Assembly (NCBI GenBank): GCA_963169325.1
Contig: CAUJEY010000335.1
Location: 1-64,000, forward strand
Length of the DNA: 64,000 nt
Source of the DNA: Bacteroidota bacterium
GTDB lineage: Bacteria > Bacteroidota > Bacteroidia > Chitinophagales > Saprospiraceae
Direction of reading: 5' to 3'
The notes under the pieces were generated by a model. It saw only the letters and a list, made by a program, of their open reading frames with translations, ran no database searches and was not told the DNA's origin. Shown piece by piece: positions 46,558 through 55,503 of the stretch. A program made the position numbers and the translations under genes. The number at the start of each line of letters is the position of its first letter. The stretch's first letter is position 1.

Positions 46558-47976
46558 ATGCAAAAAATAACCGTAATTCTATTCACTCTTCTCTTGTCTT
46601 CGTCCCTGCTACCCGCCCAGGTCGTGGACAATCCCATCCCCACCTCCCGTCAATACGGCACACAATTCCGCCTGCGGCAGCTGCATTCCGCTTATCCATC
46701 CATGCAGGATGATATGGCGGTCATCGAGCGTTTTGCCACCGATTTCCGGTATTTTGGGCAAATCGACTCCATGTCCGTGGCAGTGGTGTTTCACCTGCTG
46801 CCCCTGCCGGCCGGCGCTGTTGCGATCACGGAGGCAGATATCGAGGCGCAGCTCGGGCGGCTGGCACTTGATTTTCTGGCGCCGGAGCACCCATATCTGG
46901 GGCAATCCTACCAACATCCGCAACCATTAGTGGACTCTTCGGGCCATATTACAGGCACGGAGACAGACTACCAGAACTACTTTTCCTTAGCCGACAAAAT
47001 GGAGGATTTCGCAGGACGCGCGGCCAATCCGCTGATCAGTTTTTGCCGCCCGGCGCTGGATCCCACCGGGCTGCCCACCAATGGCGTGATAACCGTCTCC
47101 GGGACGGCTCAGGTTTGGAATCCGGACGAAGAAGCCTTGTTTTACTCGGATAAGGGCGGGAGCGATGCCTGGGACCCCACTTTTTATTGCAACGTATGGG
47201 TTGCGCGGCTGCCGGACGATATGGCGGGCTTCGCACAAATGCCCGGCGGCCCGGCCACCGGCGATGGGGTGGTGATCGACGACCGGTATTTTGCCCGTGC
47301 CGTAGCCGAATCTGACAATCCTTTTGCCACTGGGAAAACACTGACCCACCTGCTCGGCTCTTACCTGAATCTCTACGAACTTTGGAACGATTTCACGCCT
47401 TGTGCCGATGATCGTGTGGAGGATACGCCCGTTCACAATACCTCCAACTTTGGACTATCTAAATATGAGTACCGGCACCTGAGCACCTGTGCCGGTAACC
47501 CGGTAGAAATGCTCTCCAACCTGATGGATAATGCGATCGACAGCGTTCAATACCTTTTCACCTGGGGACAAGTGATGCGGATGCAGGCAACATTGGCGCC
47601 GGATGGGCCGCGCAACAAACTCCATTCTACGCGCACCGCTTGTGCTGAAGGTCCGCACCAAAACCCTGGCGGAGAAACGGTGGATCGCGATAATGCTACT
47701 ACCGACGTGGCTGTTAATACCGTGTATCTCCGCATATTTCCAAACCCAAGTGGGGGCCCGTTTACTGTTCAGGTCGAATCTTCCGGTATGGCAGAAGCCG
47801 AATTATTTGTCACAGATGCCTTGGGCGCCGTCCGGCACAGGCAACCGCTGCTGTTGCAGGCCGCTACGAACCGGTTTTCTGTAAACGCGGCCAAAGATTG
47901 GAAAAGTGGCGTGTTTGTGGTGACGCTCGTGACTAAGGATCGAACGGTTTCGGAGAAGGTATTGCTGAACAGGTAA
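46558..47976 (+). CDS. M43 (pappalysin-like) protease homologue lacking its zinc site, with T9SS tail
   Basis: This 472-residue protein has a signal peptide (MQKITVILFTLLLSSSLLPAQ), an M43-like domain (about residues 70-345) and a T9SS type A tail (VYLRIFPNPSGGPFTVQVE from about residue 390 to the end). The typical M43 zinc motif THEIGHxxGLxHxW reads THLLGSYLNLYELW here: H264 stays, but the catalytic Glu and the other two His are L265, S268 and E274. The flanking landmarks are kept: CADDRVEDTP after it and the Met-turn LSNLMDNAID. It is thus probably a non-catalytic exported protein, perhaps a binding module. Codon use is ordinary. Confidence 0.8.
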   Translation: MQKITVILFTLLLSSSLLPAQVVDNPIPTSRQYGTQFRLRQLHSAYPSMQDDMAVIERFATDFRYFGQIDSMSVAVVFHLLPLPAGAVAITEADIEAQLGRLALDFLAPEHPYLGQSYQHPQPLVDSSGHITGTETDYQNYFSLADKMEDFAGRAANPLISFCRPALDPTGLPTNGVITVSGTAQVWNPDEEALFYSDKGGSDAWDPTFYCNVWVARLPDDMAGFAQMPGGPATGDGVVIDDRYFARAVAESDNPFATGKTLTHLLGSYLNLYELWNDFTPCADDRVEDTPVHNTSNFGLSKYEYRHLSTCAGNPVEMLSNLMDNAIDSVQYLFTWGQVMRMQATLAPDGPRNKLHSTRTACAEGPHQNPGGETVDRDNATTDVAVNTVYLRIFPNPSGGPFTVQVESSGMAEAELFVTDALGAVRHRQPLLLQAATNRFSVNAAKDWKSGVFVVTLVTKDRTVSEKVLLNR

Positions 47977-48078
47977 GGCCCTTCAATCTCAGACACAGCA
48001 TGCACTTTTAAACAACTGGTGCAGGATGATTCAAAAACGCATATTTTGCAGCGGCTCCATCCCTGAACAACGTGCCGC

Positions 48079-49830
48079 ATGCAAAAGTCAATCTCCACCT
48101 TTTTGTTACTATTTTTCGCAGCCAGCGGGCAAGCGCAATTCCACACGCTTCTTTCGCCGGATGGCCGCCTGGAAGTAACCATAAACACTGGCGCGAGGCT
48201 GGAATACAGCATACAGTACGCAGGTAAACCGCTGCTCGATTCCTGCCGGGTATCTTTGTTACTCCAAAACGGGCAAACCCTTGGACGGCAACCCCGGCTG
48301 CGCAAACAGGAGCGGCGTTCGGTGCGGGACACCATCGTACCCGTTGTGCCGGAAAAACGCGCGCGCATCCCGGATGTATTCGAAGAACTGATCTTGCACT
48401 TTCAGGGCAATTACGCCGTCGTTTTCCGGGCCTACGACGACGGGGTAGCCTACCGTTTCACTACTGCGATGCCGGACAGCATCACGATCATCCAGGAGGA
48501 CGCCGTTTTTCAGTTTGCCGGCACACCTTTGATTACCTATCCTGCCGTGTGGAAGCGCCCGGATGCCGACAGTTTTCACACCAGTTTCGAAGCGCCGTAC
48601 AAGACTTGCCGGCTGGATACCATGCCTGGCGACCTGGCTTTTTCGCCCGTTTTGCTCAGTACAGAGAAACTCCCGCACGTGCTGATCACCGAATCGGACC
48701 TGCTCGGGTATCCCGGCATGTTTTTACGCAGACACCCGGACGGCGGTTTGCGCGGTGTGTTTGCACCTTACCCAAAACATATTGAAGTCACTACCGGGGA
48801 GTTTCCTCAACAAATCGTAACGGACCGCGAGCCCTGGATCGCGCGTTGCGCGGGCGCACGCACCTACCCCTGGCGGGTAATCGTGGTGGCGCCGGAAGAT
48901 GCCGACCTGGTGCGCAACGACCTGGTTTATCGCCTGGACTCGCCCAACCGATTGCCCGAATCTCCATGGATACGGCCCGGTACCAGCACGGAGGAATGGA
49001 TCATCGGCAGTAATATTTACGGCGTTCCCTTCGAGGCCGGTATCAATACAAATACCTATAAATACTATATGACCGATTTTATGGACCGTGACGATCAACA
49101 CATGGTTCAGTTTTACGAACGCATCGCAGAGGCAACGGCGAAATATAAGATAATGGTCATGTTTCACGGAGCTTTTAAGCCGGCAGGTTTGCAGCGCACC
49201 TACCCGCATTTGATCACCCGGGAAGGCGCCCTGGGCTCAGAATTCAATATCTGGAGCGACCTGGTGACGCCGCGACACGATCTGCTCCTGCCGTTTATCC
49301 GTCAGGCCAGTGGCCCGATGGACTACGAACCGGGCATCCTCGACAACGCTACACAAAAGACCTTCCGGCCTATCGGCGAAAAGGTAATGTCCCAGGGCAC
49401 GCGCGCGCATCAACTGGCTTTGTTTATCGCCTACGAAAGTCCCTTGCAGATGTTCAGTGGAAATCCGAGTAAAGCATACGAAGAGCCTGCATTTATGGAG
49501 TTGCTGGGTAGTTTGCCCACGGTTTGGGACGAGACCCGCGTCGTGGAGGCCAAAATCGGTGAACGTCTGGTGCTTGCGCGCCGCCGCGGCGACAACTGGT
49601 ACCTGGCATCCATCAACGACTGGACGCCGGTGGAAACAACCGTTGCGCTCGATTTTTTGCCGGCGGGCGTACGTTTTCGCGCCACGATCTGCGCCGACGG
49701 AGCGAATGCGCATCGTTATGCTTCGGATTATACGATCAGCGAACGATTCGTTGGCGCTACAGATCGACTTGCGGTTAGGCTGGCGCCGGGCGGGGGATGG
49801 GTGGTTAGGTTGGAATGGGTGGGGGAGTGA
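48079..49830 (+). CDS. Glycoside hydrolase family 97 homologue with internal deletion
   Basis: This 583-residue protein has a signal peptide (SISTFLLLFFAASGQAQ), the GH97 N-terminal sandwich (SPDGRLEVTIN, GNYAVVFRAYDDGVAYRFTT) and the C-terminal part (TATDRLAVRLAPGGGWVVRL-like end). In the barrel, INTNTYKYYMTDFMDRDDQ (about residues 322-340) joins text that in full members is separated by some 90-100 residues: the part with the DEGW strand and the GxKVDF strand is missing. The frame is not broken. Later motifs FHGAFKPAGLQRTYPHLITR and GALGSEF remain. GH97 enzymes are alpha-glucosidases or galactosidases of 640-740 residues. Loss of two or three barrel strands suggests it is inactive. Confidence 0.8.
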   Translation: MQKSISTFLLLFFAASGQAQFHTLLSPDGRLEVTINTGARLEYSIQYAGKPLLDSCRVSLLLQNGQTLGRQPRLRKQERRSVRDTIVPVVPEKRARIPDVFEELILHFQGNYAVVFRAYDDGVAYRFTTAMPDSITIIQEDAVFQFAGTPLITYPAVWKRPDADSFHTSFEAPYKTCRLDTMPGDLAFSPVLLSTEKLPHVLITESDLLGYPGMFLRRHPDGGLRGVFAPYPKHIEVTTGEFPQQIVTDREPWIARCAGARTYPWRVIVVAPEDADLVRNDLVYRLDSPNRLPESPWIRPGTSTEEWIIGSNIYGVPFEAGINTNTYKYYMTDFMDRDDQHMVQFYERIAEATAKYKIMVMFHGAFKPAGLQRTYPHLITREGALGSEFNIWSDLVTPRHDLLLPFIRQASGPMDYEPGILDNATQKTFRPIGEKVMSQGTRAHQLALFIAYESPLQMFSGNPSKAYEEPAFMELLGSLPTVWDETRVVEAKIGERLVLARRRGDNWYLASINDWTPVETTVALDFLPAGVRFRATICADGANAHRYASDYTISERFVGATDRLAVRLAPGGGWVVRLEWVGE

Positions 49831-49851
49831 TATTTGAACATACTCCCCCCC

Positions 49852-51252
49852 TCACACCAACGCCAACAACCACTCCTTTTCCGCCAGCACCGACATTGCC
49901 ATTATCTCCCGGCGCAATTCCGCCCGTTGGGCCGGTCGTATCCGTATGATGCGGCGCAGGGCTGCGGTGAAATTGAGGTAGCGCTCGCCGTACTGGCCAA
50001 TTTCCTTGTGCCTGCGGATATACTTGCGCATGGCTTCGAGGTGCGCCTCCAACAGATCGTATTCGCCCAATTCCTGGAAACATTTGGCCTGCACGGTTTT
50101 TGCCGACAGGCTGAGCAGCACGTCGTCGAAGAGGTCTTGTTGCAGCAAGGCCAATGCGGGGCGGTATTGCCGGAGTGCGTAGTCGAGCCGGGCCTGGTTG
50201 AACGCGACGGCGCTTTCGCGGTAGCGCGGCTCCACCTTGTCGCGGAAATTGGACAGAAACTCGCCGAGCCAGGCATAGCGCCGCCCGATAAGCGCCAGGG
50301 TACCGATATTGAGGAATGTATAGCCCGTCACCCAGCCGTTTTCGAACAGGAGTTCCTCGCGAAGTCCGTAGCCGTACAGTTCGAGTTGCGCGTCCAACCA
50401 GGTGGTATCCCCCGCATTGTAGCGTTGGCTGCAAAAATTGATCGCCACGAGCAGGAGGTCGCGCTGTTCGTCGCGGGAGAAGCAGGCCGGGGCGGCCAGC
50501 AGTCCGTCGCGGAATTGGAAAAAATACTGCGGCGCTTCGGGCGAGGCAAGCGCCTGAAAACCGGCGAAAAGGATTTGAAGTAAGGGCAGATTGGCATAGT
50601 CGGCCTGCGGAAAGGCTGCGGCAGCCCAGTCGAGCAGGGGGTCGGGTGGCCAGGCGGCGCGGTCTTTTTGGTTGGAACGAAATATGCAGGCTGCGCGCAG
50701 GCGCTGGGCGAGCAATGCCACCGTTTGGCAATACATACTCCGGCGGTGCAGTTCCGGGTCGTGTTCGCGTTCGATGTTGCTGCGGTGGTCATATAAAAAC
50801 TGGTACCAGCGGGCGGCCTGCCCAAAGTCCGCAGTCGTCCAGTCGGCTTCATCGGGCGGCCAGGGGAGGGGCGCATCGAGCAGGCGCCGTAACAATTTGG
50901 CCTGGCCCCGCTCTGCGAGTAATTCGGCCAATCGCAGACGAAAGTCGAACGTTTCCGTTGCCTGTTGTTCGGCGACGAGAAACTGTTCGAGCAGGCGCAG
51001 GAGCCGTTCCATTGTTTTGCGCAGACGCGCATCGTCGTAGGGCGCTGCCTGTCCGAATACGCCGGGAAAAACAGCGGCTTTGTTCTGCCGATCCAACGTC
51101 GCTACCGGGCGGCCTGTATCCAGCAGGCGTTCCGCAAGCCGGGCTATTTCCGGCGATGCACCGGAAATGGGCGACCGTACGAATGCAGCAAACGCTTTTT
51201 TTTCGCGTGTTGTGAGTGTTTTGAGCAAATCATGTAAGACGCCTTTTTGCAC
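49852..51252 (-). CDS. Helical cytoplasmic protein of unknown function
   Basis: This 466-residue protein has no signal peptide and no membrane helix. It is nearly all helix. The start MQKGVLHDLLKTLTTREKKA with FAAFVRSPI is a pattern I have seen in Bacteroidota hypothetical proteins. The middle has repeated helical pairs rich in Leu, Ala and Arg that resemble TPR-like scaffolds (ECFQELGEYDLLEAHLEAMR-type text near residue 390). GC content is high. It stands alone on the minus strand between a GH97-like gene and a divergent T9SS protein. A protein-binding scaffold is the best guess. Confidence 0.65.
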   Translation of the reverse strand: MQKGVLHDLLKTLTTREKKAFAAFVRSPISGASPEIARLAERLLDTGRPVATLDRQNKAAVFPGVFGQAAPYDDARLRKTMERLLRLLEQFLVAEQQATETFDFRLRLAELLAERGQAKLLRRLLDAPLPWPPDEADWTTADFGQAARWYQFLYDHRSNIEREHDPELHRRSMYCQTVALLAQRLRAACIFRSNQKDRAAWPPDPLLDWAAAAFPQADYANLPLLQILFAGFQALASPEAPQYFFQFRDGLLAAPACFSRDEQRDLLLVAINFCSQRYNAGDTTWLDAQLELYGYGLREELLFENGWVTGYTFLNIGTLALIGRRYAWLGEFLSNFRDKVEPRYRESAVAFNQARLDYALRQYRPALALLQQDLFDDVLLSLSAKTVQAKCFQELGEYDLLEAHLEAMRKYIRRHKEIGQYGERYLNFTAALRRIIRIRPAQRAELRREIMAMSVLAEKEWLLALV

Positions 51253-51302
51253 AAAATTTATTTTTAAAAATTGAAAACCAATGTTTTAAAAAAACATAAA
51301 TT

Positions 51303-51330
51303 GCACAAACCCTAAAAATTGGGTTTGCGC
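51303..51330. repeat. Short hairpin in a divergent intergenic region
   Basis: GCACAAACCC and GGGTTTGCGC form an imperfect 10-bp stem around CTAAAAATT-like text. It lies between two divergent genes (51252 minus and 51378 plus) and could be an operator or attenuator. Evidence is weak. Confidence 0.4.
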
Positions 51331-51377
51331 AAAGATGAGAAAGCGCCAACTTTTGCTCCTGAAAAAAACACAGAAAT

Positions 51378-54128
51378 ATGAGAAATATCCTGATTGCCTT
51401 GCTTCTCCTGATTTGCAACACGTCACTGCTCCGCGGCCAGGGCTGGGAACGGCTGTACTCGCTCGAATTGGGTCTTGTAGATGGTTACGACATTCTACCT
51501 ATGCCCGACGGCGGTTTTTTAATGTCGGCTATGGCTGACAGCTCCCTAAGCAACTCAAACATGCTCTTCCGGCTGTCCGCCACCGGTACGGTGGAGTGGG
51601 CGCAGACGCAGCAAAGCGTACTCGGCATTTCGGAGGTGTACATGCTACCGGTCGGACAGACCGAATTCCTCTTTCTGGGCCGGCAGGCGCCCGGCGCCTA
51701 CCGGCTGGTAAAAACCGATGCCAACCTCAACATTCTGTGGTCGAAACCCGTGAGCGGGTCGAGCTATATGCTGCGCCATACCCCCGGAGGCTACCTGATC
51801 GCCTACCAAACCGGGTTCTATTATTCTCCGGTCGTCATCATCAAAACCGATGGGAACGGCGACGTGATCTGGCAAAAAACATTCAGTCTTGGCGATGAAC
51901 AGGCTGGTACCGGGTTGGACCTTTTATACGACCTTGCTTCCGACAACCAAGGAAATATTTACCTGGGTGGCGTGGAAGATATTCCGTACCAGCCCGAGTT
52001 GATCAAAATTTCACCTTCGGGCGATTTGATTTTCCAAAAAGCTTACGCCCAGCCCGATCTCACTTACGGTTTCTTATCGCTCGCCGTCGTCAACGACAAC
52101 CGGATCGTCGGCTCCTCTCTCAGTAATATGGCCGTGTTAGACAGTACGGGCATCTTAGTAAACACGATTGCAGAACCCGCTTTCATTCTCCGCGCGACCG
52201 CCGACGGCAACTTGCTCACCAGTTATTCCGAAAATGAAAATCTGAACATTCGCAAAATATCCCTCAATGGCGCCCAACTATGGAAACATACCTCCGATAT
52301 CGTGTGGGACCTGGACCCTGCCTTGGTGAGGGAACTCCCCGATGGTGGTACGATCGGTGTCGCGTGGACATTCACAGGTAGCGGTTTCGACCCCTATGTG
52401 GTGCGTACCGATGTCAACGGCAACACGTTTCCCAACCGCCTGCTCGGCAACGTATTTGTCGATTCGGACAACGACTGCGCGTTTTCGCCGCCAGGCGACC
52501 TGCCTGCTGCCGGACGCATCGTGCAGGTGGAAAAAACCGGCGAAATCCGCTATGCCGTCACCGACACCGCCGGGAACTACGGTTTCGACCTCGACACAGG
52601 GAGCTACCTGCTTCGAGTGCTGCCTCCCAACGGTTTTTGGGAAGCCTGCGCAGATTCCATACCCGTCATCTTTACCGGGTTTCACGACACGATTCAACAG
52701 AACCCGGGTCTCACGCCGTTAGCGGAATGTCCGTGGCCGGAGGTATCGATTGGCGCGCCGTTTCTGCGCCGTTGTTTCCCGAGTACCTACACTGTGCAAT
52801 ACGCCAACAGCGGCACCGCGACCGCCGAATCAGCCGTGGTGCGCCTCACTCTGGATCCGTTCCTGAGCCTGCAATCGGCCGCGCTCCCTTATGATGAAGT
52901 CGGGCCGCAGATATTTGAATTCGAGGTCGGCGACCTGCCGCCGCTGTCGCAAGGAGCATTTACCGTCACGGTATTCGTGGATTGCGATAGCACAACCCTG
53001 GGGCAGACCCACTGCTCCAGCGCCGAAATTATAATCGCCAACGAATGCCCGTTCACCCCCATTTCCGTACCTGTCATCACGGTGAATGCGAGCTGCGACG
53101 GCGATTCCGTGCAGTTTATCATCCGCAACGCGGGCGGCGCCCCCATGACGCTTCCGGCAGAGTTTATCGTCATCGAAGACCTGATTGTGATGCGCCAGGG
53201 AACCTTCCAACTAAATGCCCAGCAGGAAACGGTGATCCGGTGTCCGGCAGACGGCTCCACCATGCGCATTTACGCAGGGCAGCCCCCCGGCGGCGCGCCC
53301 TTCTTTTCGCCTACTGCCGCCATAGAAGCTTGCAACGGGCCGCTGAACCCGGGGGTATGGAATATGTTTCCGGAATTCTCCGGCAATACCATTGCCCGCG
53401 ATTGCCAGCCCAACATCGGCGCCTACGACCCCAACGACAAACTCGCCGTACCCACAGGCTACGACACGCAGCGCTACATCGGACAAGGCGTACCGATTGA
53501 CTATACCATTCGCTTTCAAAATACTGGTACCGATACGGCGTTCACTGTCGTCATACGCGATACGTTGTCTGAATGGCTCGACCCCACCTCCGTGCGCATC
53601 GGCCCGACCAGCCACCCTTATACCTGGGGCCTGCATGGAAAAAACGTGCTGGAATTCCGGTTCGACAACATTCTGCTGCCCGACAGCAGCACCAACCTCG
53701 AAGCTTCGCAAGGATATGTCAAATTTCATATCGGCCAAAAACCGGGTATTCCCTTAGGCACGGACATCTTCAACGACGCGGCCATTTATTTCGACTACAA
53801 TGCACCTGTCATTACCAATACCACCCGGCATCGGGTAGGTAAAGATTTTATCATCGTCGGCCTTTGGACGCCGTCCCGTCCGCTCGCCGAATTGCGGGTA
53901 TTTCCCAACCCGGTATCGGGGCGCGCTACGGTGGAGTTGAGCGAAGTATCTGCCGGTGCATCATTGGAGTGGACACTCAGCGATGCCGCGGGGCGGATCG
54001 TGCTGCGCCAAACGACAATTGGCGGGCGTTTGGACTTCCAACGCGCAGGCCTCCCGGGCGGAATTTACTGGTTACAGGTGCGCGAAGGGGCGCTGTTGTT
54101 GGGGGCCGGCAAGTTGCTGATGCATTAG
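51378..54128 (+). CDS. Large T9SS-exported surface protein with propeller, SdrD-like and DUF7619-like parts
   Basis: This 916-residue protein has a signal peptide (MRNILIALLLLICNTSLLRG). The first 350 residues read like a propeller of strands of the form KTDANLNILW and KTDGNGDVIW. A Cna/SdrD-B-like fold follows (NVFVDSDNDCAFSPPGDLPA, DTAGNYGFDLDTGSYLLRVL). Next is a DUF11/DUF7619-like part (YDPNDKLAVPTGYDTQRYIG, IDYTIRFQNTGTDTAFTVVI, FNDAAIYFDYNAPVITNTT). A T9SS type A tail closes it (LRVFPNPVSGRATVELSEVS). It should be displayed on or released from the cell surface. Ligands are unknown. Confidence 0.85.
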   Translation: MRNILIALLLLICNTSLLRGQGWERLYSLELGLVDGYDILPMPDGGFLMSAMADSSLSNSNMLFRLSATGTVEWAQTQQSVLGISEVYMLPVGQTEFLFLGRQAPGAYRLVKTDANLNILWSKPVSGSSYMLRHTPGGYLIAYQTGFYYSPVVIIKTDGNGDVIWQKTFSLGDEQAGTGLDLLYDLASDNQGNIYLGGVEDIPYQPELIKISPSGDLIFQKAYAQPDLTYGFLSLAVVNDNRIVGSSLSNMAVLDSTGILVNTIAEPAFILRATADGNLLTSYSENENLNIRKISLNGAQLWKHTSDIVWDLDPALVRELPDGGTIGVAWTFTGSGFDPYVVRTDVNGNTFPNRLLGNVFVDSDNDCAFSPPGDLPAAGRIVQVEKTGEIRYAVTDTAGNYGFDLDTGSYLLRVLPPNGFWEACADSIPVIFTGFHDTIQQNPGLTPLAECPWPEVSIGAPFLRRCFPSTYTVQYANSGTATAESAVVRLTLDPFLSLQSAALPYDEVGPQIFEFEVGDLPPLSQGAFTVTVFVDCDSTTLGQTHCSSAEIIIANECPFTPISVPVITVNASCDGDSVQFIIRNAGGAPMTLPAEFIVIEDLIVMRQGTFQLNAQQETVIRCPADGSTMRIYAGQPPGGAPFFSPTAAIEACNGPLNPGVWNMFPEFSGNTIARDCQPNIGAYDPNDKLAVPTGYDTQRYIGQGVPIDYTIRFQNTGTDTAFTVVIRDTLSEWLDPTSVRIGPTSHPYTWGLHGKNVLEFRFDNILLPDSSTNLEASQGYVKFHIGQKPGIPLGTDIFNDAAIYFDYNAPVITNTTRHRVGKDFIIVGLWTPSRPLAELRVFPNPVSGRATVELSEVSAGASLEWTLSDAAGRIVLRQTTIGGRLDFQRAGLPGGIYWLQVREGALLLGAGKLLMH

Positions 54129-54182
54129 GGGCGATACCTTTTCCGGTCGGGTATTTCGCGGCGCTTTGGGCGCGTTTTTAGT

Positions 54183-54233
54183 ACTACTTTGCCACGTAAA
54201 ACCGCTTGGATAGTTTTAACGTGGCAAAGTAGT
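54183..54233. terminator. Hairpin terminator-like repeat after the T9SS protein gene
   Basis: ACTACTTTGCCACGT (54183-54197) faces its exact complement (54219-54233), and a further AAAAC/GTTTT pair extends the stem with one bulge. It ends in TTTT. It lies 55 bases after the stop. Confidence 0.8.
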
Positions 54234-54324
54234 TTTACCCCGGCTTTTAACCCGAAAACCAACTTGCCCATCTTGCCGAAAGTCGCATCGGCCATGGCGC
54301 CCGGGCAGAAATATTCCCGAAGAT

Positions 54325-54342
54325 TTAGAAAATATTTTCTAA
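54325..54342. promoter_or_regulatory. Palindromic operator TTAGAAA-N4-TTTCTAA before hypB
   Basis: TTAGAAA-ATAT-TTTCTAA is a perfect 18-bp dyad (20 bp with the flanking T and A). It lies 15 bases upstream of the -7 box and thus over the -33 zone. The same dyad occurs twice before the hydrogenase structural operon (62678-62695 and 62701-62718). No candidate regulator gene is in the window. Confidence 0.8.
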
Positions 54343-54357
54343 ACTGTTTGAGTCTAC

Positions 54358-54365
54358 TATCTTTG
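54358..54365 (+). promoter_or_regulatory. -7 box of the hypB promoter
   Basis: TATCTTTG matches TAnnTTTG. The expected -33 site lies inside the palindrome and has no TTTG, which suggests that an activator or repressor decides use of this promoter. The hypB start is 63 bases downstream. Confidence 0.65.
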
Positions 54366-54428
54366 CTACACGCCAGGTTGAAATACTTTCAATTTGTGGT
54401 TTTGTACAAGAACTAACCAAACAGTGTA

Positions 54429-55163
54429 ATGGCATTCGCAAAATCAAACCGCCTGCCCGTCGGGGCTATCCAGTGCGACAATACCACCATGAGCCTGCTC
54501 AAAGCCAACGACTACGTGGCCAAAAGCATACGGGACAAAATGCAGGCCCAGGCTACCTTACTGATCAACATTACCTCGTCGGCAGGCAGTGGCAAAACCA
54601 CCCTGATGCAGGAAACCGCGCGCCGGCTCAAGGATCAAATCAAGATGGCGGTACTCGTGGGCGACCTCGAAACCGAACGCGATGCCATTCGTATCCGCGA
54701 AGCAGGCATCCCTTCCACTCAAATTGTCACCAACGGCGTTTGCCACCTGGAAGCCCAGATGATCGTGCAGGCATTTGATCACCTGAATACCGAGGGGCTC
54801 GACCTGCTTTTTATCGAAAATGTCGGCAACCTGGTGTGCCCGGCCGCTTTTGACCTCGGCGAAGACTACCGAGTGACCCTGCTCGCCTCCACCGAAGGCG
54901 ACGACAAGCCCAAAAAATACCCGCGTATGTTCCTCACCAGCGAATTGATGCTGATTTCAAAAGCCGATTTGTTGCCCTATATTCCTTTTAAAGTAGCCGC
55001 CGCCGTCCAGGATGCCCGCGAAGTGAACCCTGAAATAGAATCCATCACCGTATCCAGCACCACCGGCGAAGGTATGGATGCCTGGTGCGCATGGTTGATG
55101 GAACGTGTAAAAGACAAAAAGGCGACGTGCGCTCCCCAACGGTTACAAACTGCCGGGGCATAA
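54429..55163 (+). CDS. hypB: Hydrogenase nickel incorporation GTPase HypB
   Basis: This 244-residue protein has the P-loop SSAGSGKTTL (residues 50-59), the metal-site pair C105-H106 in NGVCHLEAQ and C137 in GNLVCPA, and ends with the guanine motif ISKADLL. It lacks the N-terminal CxxCGC site and the His-rich stretch of some homologues. It delivers nickel to the large subunit with HypA. The start is the ATG at 54429; the ATG at 54489 (MSLLKANDYVAKSIRDKM) is a possible alternative because it begins where the family usually does. It is the first gene of the plus-strand half of the hydrogenase locus. Confidence 0.93.
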   Translation: MAFAKSNRLPVGAIQCDNTTMSLLKANDYVAKSIRDKMQAQATLLINITSSAGSGKTTLMQETARRLKDQIKMAVLVGDLETERDAIRIREAGIPSTQIVTNGVCHLEAQMIVQAFDHLNTEGLDLLFIENVGNLVCPAAFDLGEDYRVTLLASTEGDDKPKKYPRMFLTSELMLISKADLLPYIPFKVAAAVQDAREVNPEIESITVSSTTGEGMDAWCAWLMERVKDKKATCAPQRLQTAGA

Positions 55164-55195
55164 ATCCACTTTTTCAACCACTCAACGTTTACGAT

Positions 55196-55456
55196 ATGTG
55201 TTTAGCCATTCCCGGTAAAATTAGCTCCATTGAAAGCCGGTACGACGGCCAGGTGAACGTAGCCAAAGTGCAATTTGGCGGCATCACCAAAGAAGTCAGG
55301 CTCGATATGGTGCCCGCCGCCAAAGAAGGCGATTTCGTGCTGGTACACGTCGGCGTCGCCATCAGCATCGTGGATGAAGCCGAGGCGCAAAAAACGTTCG
55401 AGTACCTGTCGCAAATCGGCGAAATAGACGAACTGGTCGAACACACGCAAATCTGA
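55196..55456 (+). CDS. hypC: Hydrogenase maturation chaperone HypC
   Basis: This 86-residue protein starts MCLAIPGKISSIESRYDGQV, the strict MCxxxPGK opening of HypC/HypG. The Cys at position 2 carries the Fe(CN)2CO group during its transfer from HypD to the large subunit. VHVGVAISIVDEAEAQKTFE is the usual C-terminal text. It lies 32 bases after hypB. HypD, its partner, is not in the window. Confidence 0.95.
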   Translation: MCLAIPGKISSIESRYDGQVNVAKVQFGGITKEVRLDMVPAAKEGDFVLVHVGVAISIVDEAEAQKTFEYLSQIGEIDELVEHTQI

Positions 55457-55503
55457 ACGGCCCGAATTTTCGCCCGTTTCACCTTTCTCTACCCCCCCGG
55501 GGC

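Noticed and set aside
54183..54233. Hairpin before hypB as a riboswitch or a nickel-responsive element
   Set aside because: It is a plain stem with a T-run close to the upstream gene end, and lies well upstream of the hypB -7 box, so terminator use is simpler.
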